DNA from: Herpomyces periplanetae
Taxonomy: Eukaryota > Ascomycota > Laboulbeniomycetes > Herpomycetales > Herpomycetaceae
Length of the DNA: 64,000 bases
Assembly (NCBI GenBank): GCA_009733715.1
Contig: WMKJ01000051.1
Span: 30,481 to 94,480, forward strand
Reading direction: 5' to 3'
Part shown: piece after piece, positions 11,373 to 22,500 of the stretch
Layout: each line of letters starts with the position of its first letter
How positions within the stretch are numbered: position 1 is the stretch's first letter
Made by a program: the position numbers and the translations under genes
Notes under the pieces: model-generated
Databases searched by the model: none
Seen by the model: only the letters and a program-made list of their open reading frames with translations
Told to the model about the DNA's origin: nothing

Positions 11373-14300
11373 TCAAGATGAAACAGGCGACACTTCCGAA
11401 TTCTCAAGTGTAACGGTTCGAGTTCGTTGCTGGACTTTGTAGACACCGACAAGCCGACTTGCTAATTCAAACATATTATTGCGTAGAGATATCACGATAA
11501 ATTGAGCATTACGTGTACGCTCTCGTATATAATTACCGATAATTGACACATTCCGAAAATCCAGTGCGGCATCAATTTCATCCATTACGTAAAGTGGAGT
11601 AGGTTTGTATTCGTGTAGGGCAAATACTAGTGCTAAACTGCTGATAGTTTTTTCTCCTCCACTCAAGTTTTGTATGTTCTTCCAACTTTTGCGAGGTGGC
11701 ATTACACTAAATACCACACCTTCCGAAAATGGATCTAAACTATCAACTAATTCTAACTCTGCACTTCCACCCATTGTGAGTAGTTTATACATTCTCTTTA
11801 CAAGCCAGCTTATTCTTTCTAAACCTCGCATAAAACTTTCCAATCGTGCGTTTCTTAAATCTTCTAATCGATGATCAATTTCATCACGTTTGTTTATACT
11901 TTCTTCCAAATCTTGTTGGCGACACTTTTCTTCTGCAAGTCTTTCGCTATACTCTTGTAACGCTGTAAAATCCACTTCACACTTTTCAATTGCCTCTTCC
12001 ATACCATGAATTTCTTGCGCAATCTTTTTTTTGTCCATTCCTTCAATTTCATCATATGTATATTCCGGTAATTCCCACCAATGCAATTCCGTGTCATCAC
12101 CATAGTTATCTACACTTATCATGTTTTGGCACTCTTTCTGCCTCTCTTCTACTTTGCGTCGCACTTTTTGCATATTAACTTCAATTCTTCCTTTTTCCTG
12201 CCGAATATCTCTTAACCTGTTTTCTCCTTCTTCTATCACATTTTTTAATCCCACTTGTTTCGTTTGATGTCCCTTTAATTCCTCTGTACTACTCTCCACT
12301 CGCTTCTTTAATTCCTCTACCTCATTACGACACTCTTCCAACTCTTCTTCCTTACCCTCTAATCTGTTATTTTCTTCCTTTAATTCATCATATATTCCCT
12401 TACATTCAGAATTTATTCCAATCAATTCTTCATCCAAACTTTCCTTTTCTTCCTTAATTTCCCCGAAACTCTTTTCCCACTTTGTCAATTCAACCTTCGC
12501 CATTTTAAGATTTATTCGTGCCCTATTAATTGTTTCTCGCAATCCATTAATCTCCTCCTTCATACCATCTACCTTGGCCTTTTGTACCCGCAACTTAACT
12601 CCCCCCGTTTCCATAATCTTTTCTTGTAGTTCACTAATATCATTCTCAAGTCCCATCATAGAACCTCGAACCTTTCCAATCTCCATTTCCAATACGTTGA
12701 CCTTTTCCTCCACTTGTTGTCGCCGTCTCTCATACTTACTTCCTTCATCAACTACCGTATCCCGCTTTATCTCATTTTGCTGTGCAACGCAATCATCAAT
12801 ATTTCGCTTTATACACTCCATCTCAATCTTCAATTTTTGCATCTCGCGCTGACCAATTTCAAATTCTCCTTCAACTATTCGAAACTTATCTTCAAGTTCG
12901 TTAATTTTCTTCTCATTATCCCGAACCAAGTTTTCCTTCTCTTTGCACTCAAATTCAAGTCCTTGAACTCGCTCCTCACTAACCTTTCCCATTCCTCCCT
13001 GTCCCCGACCCATTGCTCCTCGCATCACCCGAGTTCCCCCTCCGCTCATTGTTCCAGATTTATCTATCAACTCCCCTTCTAACGTCACAACTCGCCATCT
13101 CTGAGTTCCATTGTACGCTATTCGATTGGCTTGCTCCAAGTCCTTAGCTACCAAAGTGTTTTGAATCACGCTGTAGAATGCTGGTAAAAATTTCTCCTCA
13201 CTCTTCACCAAATCAAATAATCTTTTAGCTCCTTCTGGCGTTTCAATTCTTCCTAAATCTCGATTTGCCAGTCGGTCCAGTACGATAAAATTCCCTCTTC
13301 CTACATTATTTTGCCTTAAATATTCAATACACCTTTGCCCAATTTCCACATTATCTACTACCATACTATTCATCCCCCCTCCGCTTGCTGTGCTAATTGC
13401 CACATCATACTGTCCATCAATCGTTCCAAGATCTCCCAGTCTACCGTAAAATCCCTCCAAACGTCCTGTTTCACTTAGCCTTGTAAGTGCGCTAAGTACG
13501 GTTGAATCACACCGATTAGATGAAAGGCTAGCTTTTGCCTCATCCCGTAATTGTCTTGCAGTTGACAATTCCGTGCGAAAGTTTGACTTTTCTCTATTGA
13601 CACAATCAAGTTCGGCCTGAATTGCTTGTTTTTGTTCTATGCGTAGCTTTATCTTGTTCTGGCAGTCTTCGATTTGTTGTTTTGTAAGATTGAGCTGCTC
13701 AACTAGTGCAATACGTCTCTTTTCGGTTTTGTCCAAGTCAGCTTGTGCTTTGCCTTCCCGCTCTTGAAGTATTTCAAGTTCACTCTTTGCTAATTCAAGT
13801 GCTGATCGCTTTTCCATGATCTTTTTCTGCCATGGTTCAAGACTCCGTTGCTTCTCTTCCACTGCTCTGCTTAAATCTCCCGTTTTTCCTTTAAGCCCAT
13901 CACAGATATCTTCCAAAAGTTTAACTTGACCTCCGATATCTCGTTCTCGTTCGGTAAGTTCACTGGTGTTTTGTTGTATTTGACGTTCACTTACGGCGAG
14001 ACTACTCTCGGCCTCCCGCTTTCTAAACATGGCTTTTTCAAGCTCTTTTTCAAGTTTCTTTGACTTGGTTTGTAGAAACTTAATCTTTTCATCCACTTTA
14101 ACTCCTTCTTTTTCAAGTTTTCTAGTTCGCTCACGTTGTTTCGCATGTGCCTGAGACAAATTTTTCATACGATCTTTAGCACTTTCATAATTCACTTCGG
14201 CCTGCTTCAGTAATTCAATTTTTTCTCTATTACGCTTAATTTCAGCCTCCAGTTCATCCTCTAGTTTCCCAACACGCTCAACTTCAATATCTTCTATATC

Positions 14301-15584
14301 ACAACATTCTTTACGGCAGATGGAGAGATAGGCGGTGCGACGGATGGCCAGTTCCTTTTCATCCGTGATAAACTTAATAACTTTTGCACGCTTATCCTCT
14401 AACCCTTCACGTTGTTTTGTGACTATATCAACACGATTTTTTCTCTCTGTACAAATATCTCTTAAGTTATCCAATTGAGATATTGCATCTTCTATAGGTT
14501 TTTTATACTTGGAAGAGCCAATAATGTCTTCTAAATACTCTAGTAAACCGTCCTCATGTTCATTTGGGGCTTTGGGCTTCATTTGGGCTATACTTTCAAC
14601 CTCACCTTGTAAAATAAGGAAACGCTTGTGATCTAAATCAACGCCACGAGTGCGAAGTAGAGATGTGACGGTGGTATAGTCGGAGGGTTGCTCATTTATG
14701 AAGTACTTGCTGGAATTGTTTTTGAAAGCCCGTCGAGCTATACGCAATTGAGAGTTTTCACACACTTGATATTGACCCGCGGCGATATCATTGACTTCTT
14801 CGAAGCGGACCTCAACTTCGCAAAAATCGAAGTTGAGATGAGAATCAGATTTGTGAATGAGGGCGGAAACTTTGCTGTGACGCATTTTACTGGCACGGAA
14901 ACCAAAAACAAAAAGAAGAGCATCAATTACGTTTGATTTTCCACTGCCGTTTGGACCGACGATGGAGGAAAATGATGGGTGAAATGGACCGATAATTTGG
15001 CGACCAGAATAACTTTTAAAGTTGGTAAGAACGAGGTGACGAATAACAAGCCGGCCAGAAGTTTTACAATTAGAGGTATTGTCAGTTTGCTTTAGGTCAT
15101 CGGGTAATAGATTCTCTTGTGCAAGAGGGGAGGTAGATGAAATTGAATCTCTTATGTTTAAATTGCGCAGACGAGGGGTTAAAAGGTTGACTGTATCGGG
15201 AGATAATTCCGACAATGGCGCAGAAGTACCTGACCTGAAGGAGGGTGATGTAGAAAGATGAATATTTTGACAGAGTTGACTCAAACTCCGTAAAGAATCA
15301 GTTTCAGGTAAACTTGAACGTTTATTCACACTAGAATTAAGAAATGTAGAAGAGGGCATATTAATTGCACTAGTTTTGATTGTTTCTGTATTGGTGACAA
15401 CGTCACCATCGTTGTCACTAATATTTTCATCACATTGAAGATAATCATTTTGAATCAGTGTAAATCCAGTTTGACGAAGTTTATCAGTAGGAGAATCGTA
15501 TACATTATTAGAGCAAAGTGAACTCTGACGACGGTTCGAACGTGATGATTTTGTCAAAATATTTGATGAAGTAGAAGAATCCAT
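11373..15584 (-). CDS. SMC4: Condensin core ATPase subunit SMC4
   Basis: Structural-maintenance-of-chromosomes ATPase that pairs with SMC2 in condensin and compacts mitotic chromosomes. The 1403 aa chain has the full SMC plan in one exon: a Ser-rich N-terminal extension of about 175 residues; the N-terminal head with Walker A GPNGSGKS near residue 210; a coiled coil; a hinge (about 690-850, with the glycine-rich STASGGG and TMSGGGTRVMRG segments); the return coiled coil; and the C-terminal head with signature LSGGEK (about 1304) and Walker B VMDEIDAALD (about 1331). LVLTNFKSYSGRQIIGPFH and the head sequence point to SMC4 rather than SMC1-3. Start chosen at 15584; the extension before the head is typical of SMC4. 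Divergent from the HAD/SAK gene across 684 bp. Confidence 0.97.
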   Translation of the reverse strand: MDSSTSSNILTKSSRSNRRQSSLCSNNVYDSPTDKLRQTGFTLIQNDYLQCDENISDNDGDVVTNTETIKTSAINMPSSTFLNSSVNKRSSLPETDSLRSLSQLCQNIHLSTSPSFRSGTSAPLSELSPDTVNLLTPRLRNLNIRDSISSTSPLAQENLLPDDLKQTDNTSNCKTSGRLVIRHLVLTNFKSYSGRQIIGPFHPSFSSIVGPNGSGKSNVIDALLFVFGFRASKMRHSKVSALIHKSDSHLNFDFCEVEVRFEEVNDIAAGQYQVCENSQLRIARRAFKNNSSKYFINEQPSDYTTVTSLLRTRGVDLDHKRFLILQGEVESIAQMKPKAPNEHEDGLLEYLEDIIGSSKYKKPIEDAISQLDNLRDICTERKNRVDIVTKQREGLEDKRAKVIKFITDEKELAIRRTAYLSICRKECCDIEDIEVERVGKLEDELEAEIKRNREKIELLKQAEVNYESAKDRMKNLSQAHAKQRERTRKLEKEGVKVDEKIKFLQTKSKKLEKELEKAMFRKREAESSLAVSERQIQQNTSELTERERDIGGQVKLLEDICDGLKGKTGDLSRAVEEKQRSLEPWQKKIMEKRSALELAKSELEILQEREGKAQADLDKTEKRRIALVEQLNLTKQQIEDCQNKIKLRIEQKQAIQAELDCVNREKSNFRTELSTARQLRDEAKASLSSNRCDSTVLSALTRLSETGRLEGFYGRLGDLGTIDGQYDVAISTASGGGMNSMVVDNVEIGQRCIEYLRQNNVGRGNFIVLDRLANRDLGRIETPEGAKRLFDLVKSEEKFLPAFYSVIQNTLVAKDLEQANRIAYNGTQRWRVVTLEGELIDKSGTMSGGGTRVMRGAMGRGQGGMGKVSEERVQGLEFECKEKENLVRDNEKKINELEDKFRIVEGEFEIGQREMQKLKIEMECIKRNIDDCVAQQNEIKRDTVVDEGSKYERRRQQVEEKVNVLEMEIGKVRGSMMGLENDISELQEKIMETGGVKLRVQKAKVDGMKEEINGLRETINRARINLKMAKVELTKWEKSFGEIKEEKESLDEELIGINSECKGIYDELKEENNRLEGKEEELEECRNEVEELKKRVESSTEELKGHQTKQVGLKNVIEEGENRLRDIRQEKGRIEVNMQKVRRKVEERQKECQNMISVDNYGDDTELHWWELPEYTYDEIEGMDKKKIAQEIHGMEEAIEKCEVDFTALQEYSERLAEEKCRQQDLEESINKRDEIDHRLEDLRNARLESFMRGLERISWLVKRMYKLLTMGGSAELELVDSLDPFSEGVVFSVMPPRKSWKNIQNLSGGEKTISSLALVFALHEYKPTPLYVMDEIDAALDFRNVSIIGNYIRERTRNAQFIVISLRNNMFELASRLVGVYKVQQRTRTVTLENSEVSPVSS

Positions 15585-16268
15585 TTATGGTAGAGTTAAC
15601 TTTGGCATTGGTATAGCATTAAAATACATTAACCGAAAATTATCGAAATGTGAAATGGGCAAATTTAAAATATGCTACTAATCAGAGTAAAAGAAGAATA
15701 GGTTAATATTTAAATGAAATAAGATAATTTAAGGAAATTAAGAATAAAACTATGCATTTTTGTTGGAAAACTTAGTAAAAATATTTTCAAGGCTAAAAAA
15801 ACAAAAAACAAACAAAGTCACGTGTTTGTGATTATATCATAATTACGGCTAAGTATAATGGCATAGCCATAAAAGGTGGTGAGGGTCACGTTACGGTGAA
15901 ATGAAAAAGGAGATGGAGGCATTATTTTAAAGAGGGATGTTAGAAAGGGACTTCACGGTACTTTGAAAACCCTTTGCAAACGGTATTCAGTTTTTACTTA
16001 ACTTTGGTAAAGTTAAGGACGCGAAGAAAACGAAAGAAGTTGAAGAAATTTAGGGGAAAGGGGAAACAGACAAAAAAGCAAAAAACAAAGTATCTTGGGT
16101 TGGACTAATTTTGCTTGACCGACCTGAGGTAATATTCTTATTAAAAGTTGAAGGTTGTCTCTAGAGAAAGTGAATAAAAAAGGTGATGATAAGTAGTGAG
16201 TGGTGAAGTGATCAAGGAAAGTTTATTCAGGAGTAGAGAGAAAGGGGATTTGCTTAAAGAGTGGGAGT
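15585..16268. other. Divergent promoter region, SMC4 and HAD/SAK gene
   Basis: The two genes start back to back here, so both promoters must lie in these 684 bp. The sequence is A-rich on the plus strand. I see no convincing TATA box, cell-cycle element or other defined site. Confidence 0.5.
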
Positions 16269-18206
16269 ATGGGCGTGGAGTATACAGTGGAAGATATTAA
16301 AAAATGGACGTGTGCAGAGGAAACGCGTCGGGGAGGCGGAGAGTTGCCGAAAGTAGAAGAAATTGAAGCAATACACGTATACGATTTTGATAATACGATT
16401 TTCGCTACACCGGTACCCAACCGACTACTATGGAGCCCAGCAGCGCTAGGTCAACTTATGCAAAAAAACTTCTTCGCAGGTACACTCGGTGGGGGTTGTT
16501 GGTGGCATGATGTTGAAATACTCAGTGCTACAGGCCAAGGAGTCGAAGTGGAAGAAGGATTGGGATGGAAAGGATGGTGGAATGAAAAAGTGGTAGAATT
16601 GGTTCGCTTATCAATGCAAAGAAGTGACACGCTGTGCGTGTTATTGACAGGACGTTCCCGCGCAACATTTAGCTCATTGATCCTGCGTATGCTTCGCAGT
16701 AAACAGTTAAAATTTGACTTAATCGTACTCAAGCCTGATATAGCTCCCACAACTAATGAAGGAGGGTTAGCATTTACGAGTACATTGCACTTTAAACAAG
16801 TATTTCTAACTTGCTTAATTCATACGTACCGTTTTGCACGAAGTCTCAGTATGTATGAGGATCGTGTGAAGCATGTTAAAGCGTTTCGGGAATTCTTCGG
16901 CTCACTGGCTCGGCAATTATCCGGACAACCATTTGTGGCGGATGTGGTTTATGTATCGGAGCGGTTAACTAACCTTGAGCCGGTTCGAGAGATTGCACAA
17001 GTTCAAAGGATGATTAATTTACACAATGAAGCTATACTCAAGGGTGGGGCACGAAGTGAACATGTTCCATTATCCATAAATAAATCGGTCATGTTCACGG
17101 CGTATTTAATAGGACAAAATACAACGAGAAAGTTGTGTAGTATGATATCTATTCCTGAGCAATTTGGTGGTAATGAAGTGAGATTTTTAGGAGGTTCAAT
17201 TATAATATCTACTAAATCTGCTGATGCGGGCATATTGGCAAAATGTGGTGGTATTGGATGTAAAGTGACATGGAGGACTATTGCTACGGGATCATATGAT
17301 AACCATTTATGGGCAATTCGAGTGGAACCGGTTTCACAAGATCAGTACGTTTATACTGAACAACAGCCCGCTGCTGTTGTGGTAGCGGCAAGAAGAGGGC
17401 AGAAAGTTCCTAGTGTCGCTTTAATCCAGGTATGGCAGCCAATTAAACTTGATCAACAAGTTACATTTGACACTGTGATCGGTGAGAAAGCCGTATTAAA
17501 TATTGACAAACAAATTCCTTCCGAATTATCTCAATCTGTTATAAAATCAGAACCTGCCGTTAAAGGTGAAAATTCCCTTTCATCGACAAATCAATCTTGC
17601 TCTAATGATCGTTCAATTGATCAATCTACTTCAACGGAAAATCATCATCACGATAAACGCGATAAAAAGCGTAAACGTCCAATTCATGATAATGGAAATG
17701 GTCATGTGATATCTAGCAAGCTGTCAAATTCATCCGGGTTGTTGTCTTGTGGCGGTAATGGTAGTGGTGGTGGTTCGGGATCTGGTAACCAGGCTAATCA
17801 AGTTAAGAAAATTCCCAGGACTTCTCGAGGTTATCCATCAAAAAGATCAAGTCATGTATCATCCCCACCCCCATCTCAATCATTACCACCACTACCACCG
17901 CCACCCTTGTCGTCATCTTTACCATCAGGAAAGGCACACTCTACATCGTATAGAGATAGAGACAGAGACCGAGACCGAGATAGAGATCGTGATAGAGACA
18001 GGGACAGAGATAGGGATAGGGACAGAGATAGGGATAGGGATAGGGGTGGATCAACACGATCAAAATCTTCAGCGGGTACAAGCTCAACTCATTTTTCAAG
18101 AGAGAGACGTGGTCAAACTTCCCATCATAGACCACCTCCATTTTATCGCAGCTTAGATGATGTTTGTGACACGATGCCACAAGGTGAGACGGTGAGTTAC
18201 GATTAG
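16269..18206 (+). CDS. HAD_SAK (Swiss Army Knife RNA repair-like) protein with RD-repeat tail
   Basis: Fungal protein of the HAD_SAK_1 family, whose HAD phosphatase-like domain is named after multi-domain RNA repair proteins; its biological role is not established. Of 645 aa, the first 370 are the conserved part: VYDFDNTIF (about residue 36-44) is HAD motif I with both aspartates, and VLLTGR is the motif II region. From about residue 400 the chain is low complexity: a basic cluster (KRDKKRKRP), Gly/Ser and Pro runs, and an uninterrupted (Arg-Asp)n run of about 16 pairs (DNA 17951..18044), followed by Ser/Arg-rich sequence. RD/RS tails are common in RNA-binding and splicing proteins, so an RNA link is plausible but inferred. 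A GTGAGT near 18193 could be a donor to a further exon; the next in-frame stop is 18206. Confidence 0.82.
   Translation: MGVEYTVEDIKKWTCAEETRRGGGELPKVEEIEAIHVYDFDNTIFATPVPNRLLWSPAALGQLMQKNFFAGTLGGGCWWHDVEILSATGQGVEVEEGLGWKGWWNEKVVELVRLSMQRSDTLCVLLTGRSRATFSSLILRMLRSKQLKFDLIVLKPDIAPTTNEGGLAFTSTLHFKQVFLTCLIHTYRFARSLSMYEDRVKHVKAFREFFGSLARQLSGQPFVADVVYVSERLTNLEPVREIAQVQRMINLHNEAILKGGARSEHVPLSINKSVMFTAYLIGQNTTRKLCSMISIPEQFGGNEVRFLGGSIIISTKSADAGILAKCGGIGCKVTWRTIATGSYDNHLWAIRVEPVSQDQYVYTEQQPAAVVVAARRGQKVPSVALIQVWQPIKLDQQVTFDTVIGEKAVLNIDKQIPSELSQSVIKSEPAVKGENSLSSTNQSCSNDRSIDQSTSTENHHHDKRDKKRKRPIHDNGNGHVISSKLSNSSGLLSCGGNGSGGGSGSGNQANQVKKIPRTSRGYPSKRSSHVSSPPPSQSLPPLPPPPLSSSLPSGKAHSTSYRDRDRDRDRDRDRDRDRDRDRDRDRDRDRDRGGSTRSKSSAGTSSTHFSRERRGQTSHHRPPPFYRSLDDVCDTMPQGETVSYD
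17951..18044 (+). repeat. Hexanucleotide repeat coding for (Arg-Asp)n
   Basis: An imperfect run of 6-bp units (gagata, gacaga, gaccga and similar) that stays in frame and codes for alternating Arg and Asp. Codons vary from unit to unit while the dipeptide is kept. Confidence 0.85.
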
Positions 18207-19518
18207 TAAATGCACTCTAAACTAACCATCACGTGTCTATACTCATTCCATTTCTTTGCCTGCTTTGACCATGTACATGAGCCAACTATATCTTGAAACC
18301 AAGCTTGTGCCCGTATGGTCGTGGATCATAATTTCCTTCAATGGTGTGTGACTTCATTACTATTTATCATTTAAAAGTGTCCGCTCGTATCACATGTTAG
18401 CTCTTTTGGATATTCTCACTTATATACATCTTGTTCATACATTTGTTTACTTCATCGTAGTAATGTCTTTCTTATCTTATAATAACTCTTTTTATCTGTT
18501 TGTATTTTAAATTATTTTCTCCACATTGCCTTACTTTATCTCGAACCTTTGTCATTTATTCAAATTACCTTATTTTAGCTTACTTTTATTTTACCATTTT
18601 CCACTGCCCTTCTTTCCCCTCCTCATATTCCCTTCGTAAACTTACCATTTCAGAAGTCAACCTATCCCTCATTCACCTTTATTCAAATTTTCCCCTTAGC
18701 CCAATAATCCTCTATATTATCAAACAAGCTATTGCCCTGCCTAATTTCAACCTACCCGTGTACAGGGTTTTTTCCCCTACACATTAGGCTTCCATATACT
18801 AATTATAATAATCCTTTAGACATACTCTATATAAACTCACTAACTTTTCCCACATTATATTCATTTAATCCTTCACATCATGTGACGAACTCAATTACAT
18901 GAATTCTTTTTGCTGGATTAATCATTGCCTTGTCCAAAACTGTGTACACTAGCATTAAGGTAGAACTCCTTGCCCAGCGCTTAAATTATTTGCTTTCTAT
19001 TAATTGTTTAGTATGTTCTTCTCTTCCCAAAATATTCCTAACTCGGTTAATTTACAACGCTCACTCGAAATAAACTCATTGCTCATGTGACACAACGAAA
19101 CGTTCTACTTAACGGGTTAACATTTTTCAAGTATATGTACATATACCCATTATTAATATCATTTGTCAGGGTGAAACCCGAAGTTTAGCGTGTTAAAAAC
19201 TTTACAACTTAACTTTAACCATTATGAAAGTTATACTCTAGCATCACAGCAAAACCTATGCGGGGAGGATTTAACTGAAACAATGGCCTAATGCTAATAG
19301 GAGCGGGGCTTTCGCACCATCAACACTGCTTAATGAAATACATATAAAGATAATGAGACGTTGGTGTAGCCTTTTCATCACTACGTCATTGAATAGCTGT
19401 TTCGGAATATTCTTCTTCCCGACTGTCATAATTTTTCGATTACGTATTTTCTCCGATAATCGGTTTTCATATTATCATCTAATCTCTTGATCAATCTCTT
19501 AGTTAACTTTTACCTATC
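18207..19518. other. Intergenic spacer, no gene seen
   Basis: This holds the 3' end of the HAD/SAK gene and the promoter of the next plus-strand gene. The part 18.4-18.8 kb is pyrimidine-rich. No supported gene, RNA or repeat is seen. Confidence 0.5.
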
Positions 19519-22500
19519 ATGTCACCACCCTCCAAAAGTTTTATGAATAATCCATCGCATATCAGTAACTCTTCATTTCATTATTCGTCCTCGACTACTA
19601 CTGAATCACTTTTAAACATGTCTTCTCACCGATCAAGTCAAATGAATTCTGACAGTAGCACTAATTTGAATACTCGTTCGCCTTACTCCGGGCAACATTC
19701 CCAAATGTCAAGTCTACGCTCCTCTGTAACATTTTCACAGGATCGTAGAATTACCTCCAACTCTACAGCGGATCCTCGTTTTGAAAGACCACTTCCTCCC
19801 TTGCCAAACTCACAGCTTCAACAAAGACTTAACATTAACCAATATCAAACTCAATATCAACGATTGAGTCACTACCAACAGCAGCAGCTACAACAACATC
19901 AACAGCAACAATCAAATTACACAACTCCACCCCCATCTGCTCATTATTCACAATCTCATCGCAAGTATGCAGCTCCCTCAGCTTTTCCATTACTTGATGC
20001 CTCATCATTACAATCTCATACCATATTTGATGCATCTCAAACCTACCCAGCTGGTTCCAGTAGCCCAAATCCAAGTATTTCTAGCAGTTTTCATTCTTCT
20101 GATCCCATTTTATCTTTACCATCTTCGGGCCTAAAGCCTCGATCTAGCCTTCGTCCTGCTCCATTGAAATTGAACCAACGTCACCTTCAAAGTGCCCATA
20201 TTCCCTCCACACCTCCATCAATTGCATCCACCGCTCAAACTACACCGATCAGTCAACGTTATGAGAAACATTGCCGAACTTTACCTTCATCTCCTTCACC
20301 CATGTCCCTTCCAACGTATTCACCACCTTTTTCCTTGCCTCCTTCCCCTAGCATATCGCCCAACATACCCCACAAATTCGTTGAATCGGAAAATTTAGCA
20401 CCCTCTACATCGGATGCTTACTTATCCGAAACCCTTCGACATTCCAGATCTCACCTATACAATACTCCAAGAGCAATGTCATCATCGCCAGTTCACAGAA
20501 ATTCCTCAATTGCTATTCCTAATAGTGCGAAAAAGTTATTGTCTTCCATGAAAGCAAACAGAAAATCCGCTGGATCTACCCCTCGCACTGTACGATTTTC
20601 ACTTCCTGACCCCCCTGATTCCTCTTCTGAATATTCTAGTCATTATGAAGATGTTGAAGTTAATGAAGCAGCGAGGGAAATTATACGAGATTCTGATTTT
20701 GTCAATGACGATAATCTTGATGAACAGGCTGATTATATAGCTGATGATGATGAAGATTATAACTATGAAGGAGAGGAAGGAGATGATGAGGAAAAGGATG
20801 ACTATGATGAGGTATATGGTGAAGATGAAGATGAGTATGAAGAAAAAGATGATTATGATGAAGAGGAAGAAGAAGAAGAAGAAGAAGATAATGATGATGA
20901 TGATGATGAAATTCCCCCTTACCATTTTGTCACAGAAGAGGATAAGCAATTCCTCGAGGAAAACCGGAATGGCCCGAGAGATCCGATTGGTCAAAATATT
21001 CTTAATTATATTCCTTTTCCAGAAAGTATATCACCCCCCCCGGAAATTGATTTACCCCCGTGTCCCAAGATACGAAATGGGGTTGTATGCCCTCGGTTTG
21101 CCGTGGCAAACAAGCGTCGAAGTGGGCGAATATCAGCTTCGCCAATTTATTCACCTAGAAGTTCACCTTCACCGGACAATGAACCTGTACCAGTTGACTC
21201 ACCTAGCGTTAAATTAACCGAATTGCGTCGCACTCGCAGGGAATCATCAAGAAGTGATGCCGTATCACGCCCTACTTCTAAAAAACGTAATATTAATGAT
21301 TATTCATCACATCAGCAGCAGCAACAGAACTCAATTGTTGAATCATGCCCTCCCAAGATTGTTCAAGCATCACCAAAACTAATAAATACGAAAAAGGCTC
21401 CGGTAAAAGTGAAAGCGCCACAAAGTGTTAGGCTGGGAACCTCTACGGACAGTAACTCAAAGCCCGCACGAATTAAGACCAAACCAAAACCAAAACCAGT
21501 ACGAACGCTTGTTCAAAATGTTAGGAATAGTGATAAGCCTAGCAGAGCATCCCCATTGCGTGAATCATCATTGGTAACGACTAGTACTTCATCCGTAGGT
21601 TGCAATACACCTACGACGTCGACGTACAGTCAGGGGGGTACAATTGTTAACAACAATGGATTTACGGGAAATTCAACATTCTTACTACAATTAGAACTGT
21701 TTCAATTACATATATCATTGCTTGAGTTACAAAAAAATCAAACATCATGGGAGGTCAGCGCCAATAAACGGTTTGAGCCAAAGTTCAAGGAATTATCGCG
21801 GCATTACCAGGCATTACGTCAGGCTGAACGAATATACTTATCACAGCAGAATATGATTGCGCTACGAAAATGGGGATGGTTACGTGCAGGATCAATAGTA
21901 AATCAAGTTCAGGATTTATCGGATATGTTAAATTACGTGTCTAATGGCGCGAAAGCAGGAAGTTATTATGAGAATGTACTTCAACGCTTTGAATCATGGC
22001 TAAAACGGGCTGAATCACTTGATTTAACGTCGCAAATATCAACAACGTCGGAATCACGAGTTACATCATCATCAAAAGTCGAAAAATCCCAAACTACTGT
22101 GTCCTCGACAACAACTACCATTAGTACCTATCCCTCATTGAGTGTACTTGCGAAATTACAAACTGTGGCCCACGGGCCAGATCCGAATTGGACGGTTGAA
22201 GCTTCTCATTTAGCGGGGGAAACAGTTAAACATCTTGAAAAACTTCAAAGTTTAGCCGAAGCTCCACCTGAATCTCCACTTCATATTATAATTCACACAT
22301 GCCTTGAGAAATTACAATATGATCTTCATGCCTTACAGATCATGCGCGTACTAGTCCGTGACATGAGCGCATTAGCTCGGCATCGTCTTAAAGCGGCGGC
22401 AACTGTATCTGCATATTCACGAAAACATAAAAAGCGTGAAAATGAAAATGTATCTCTTACAACATCACGTATAAAGAATTCGGGGGATACGGGTAAATCG

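Noticed and set aside
20599-20994. Minus-strand frame rich in Ile and Phe
   Set aside because: Antisense of the Asp/Glu codon run in the large plus-strand gene; the composition is an artefact.
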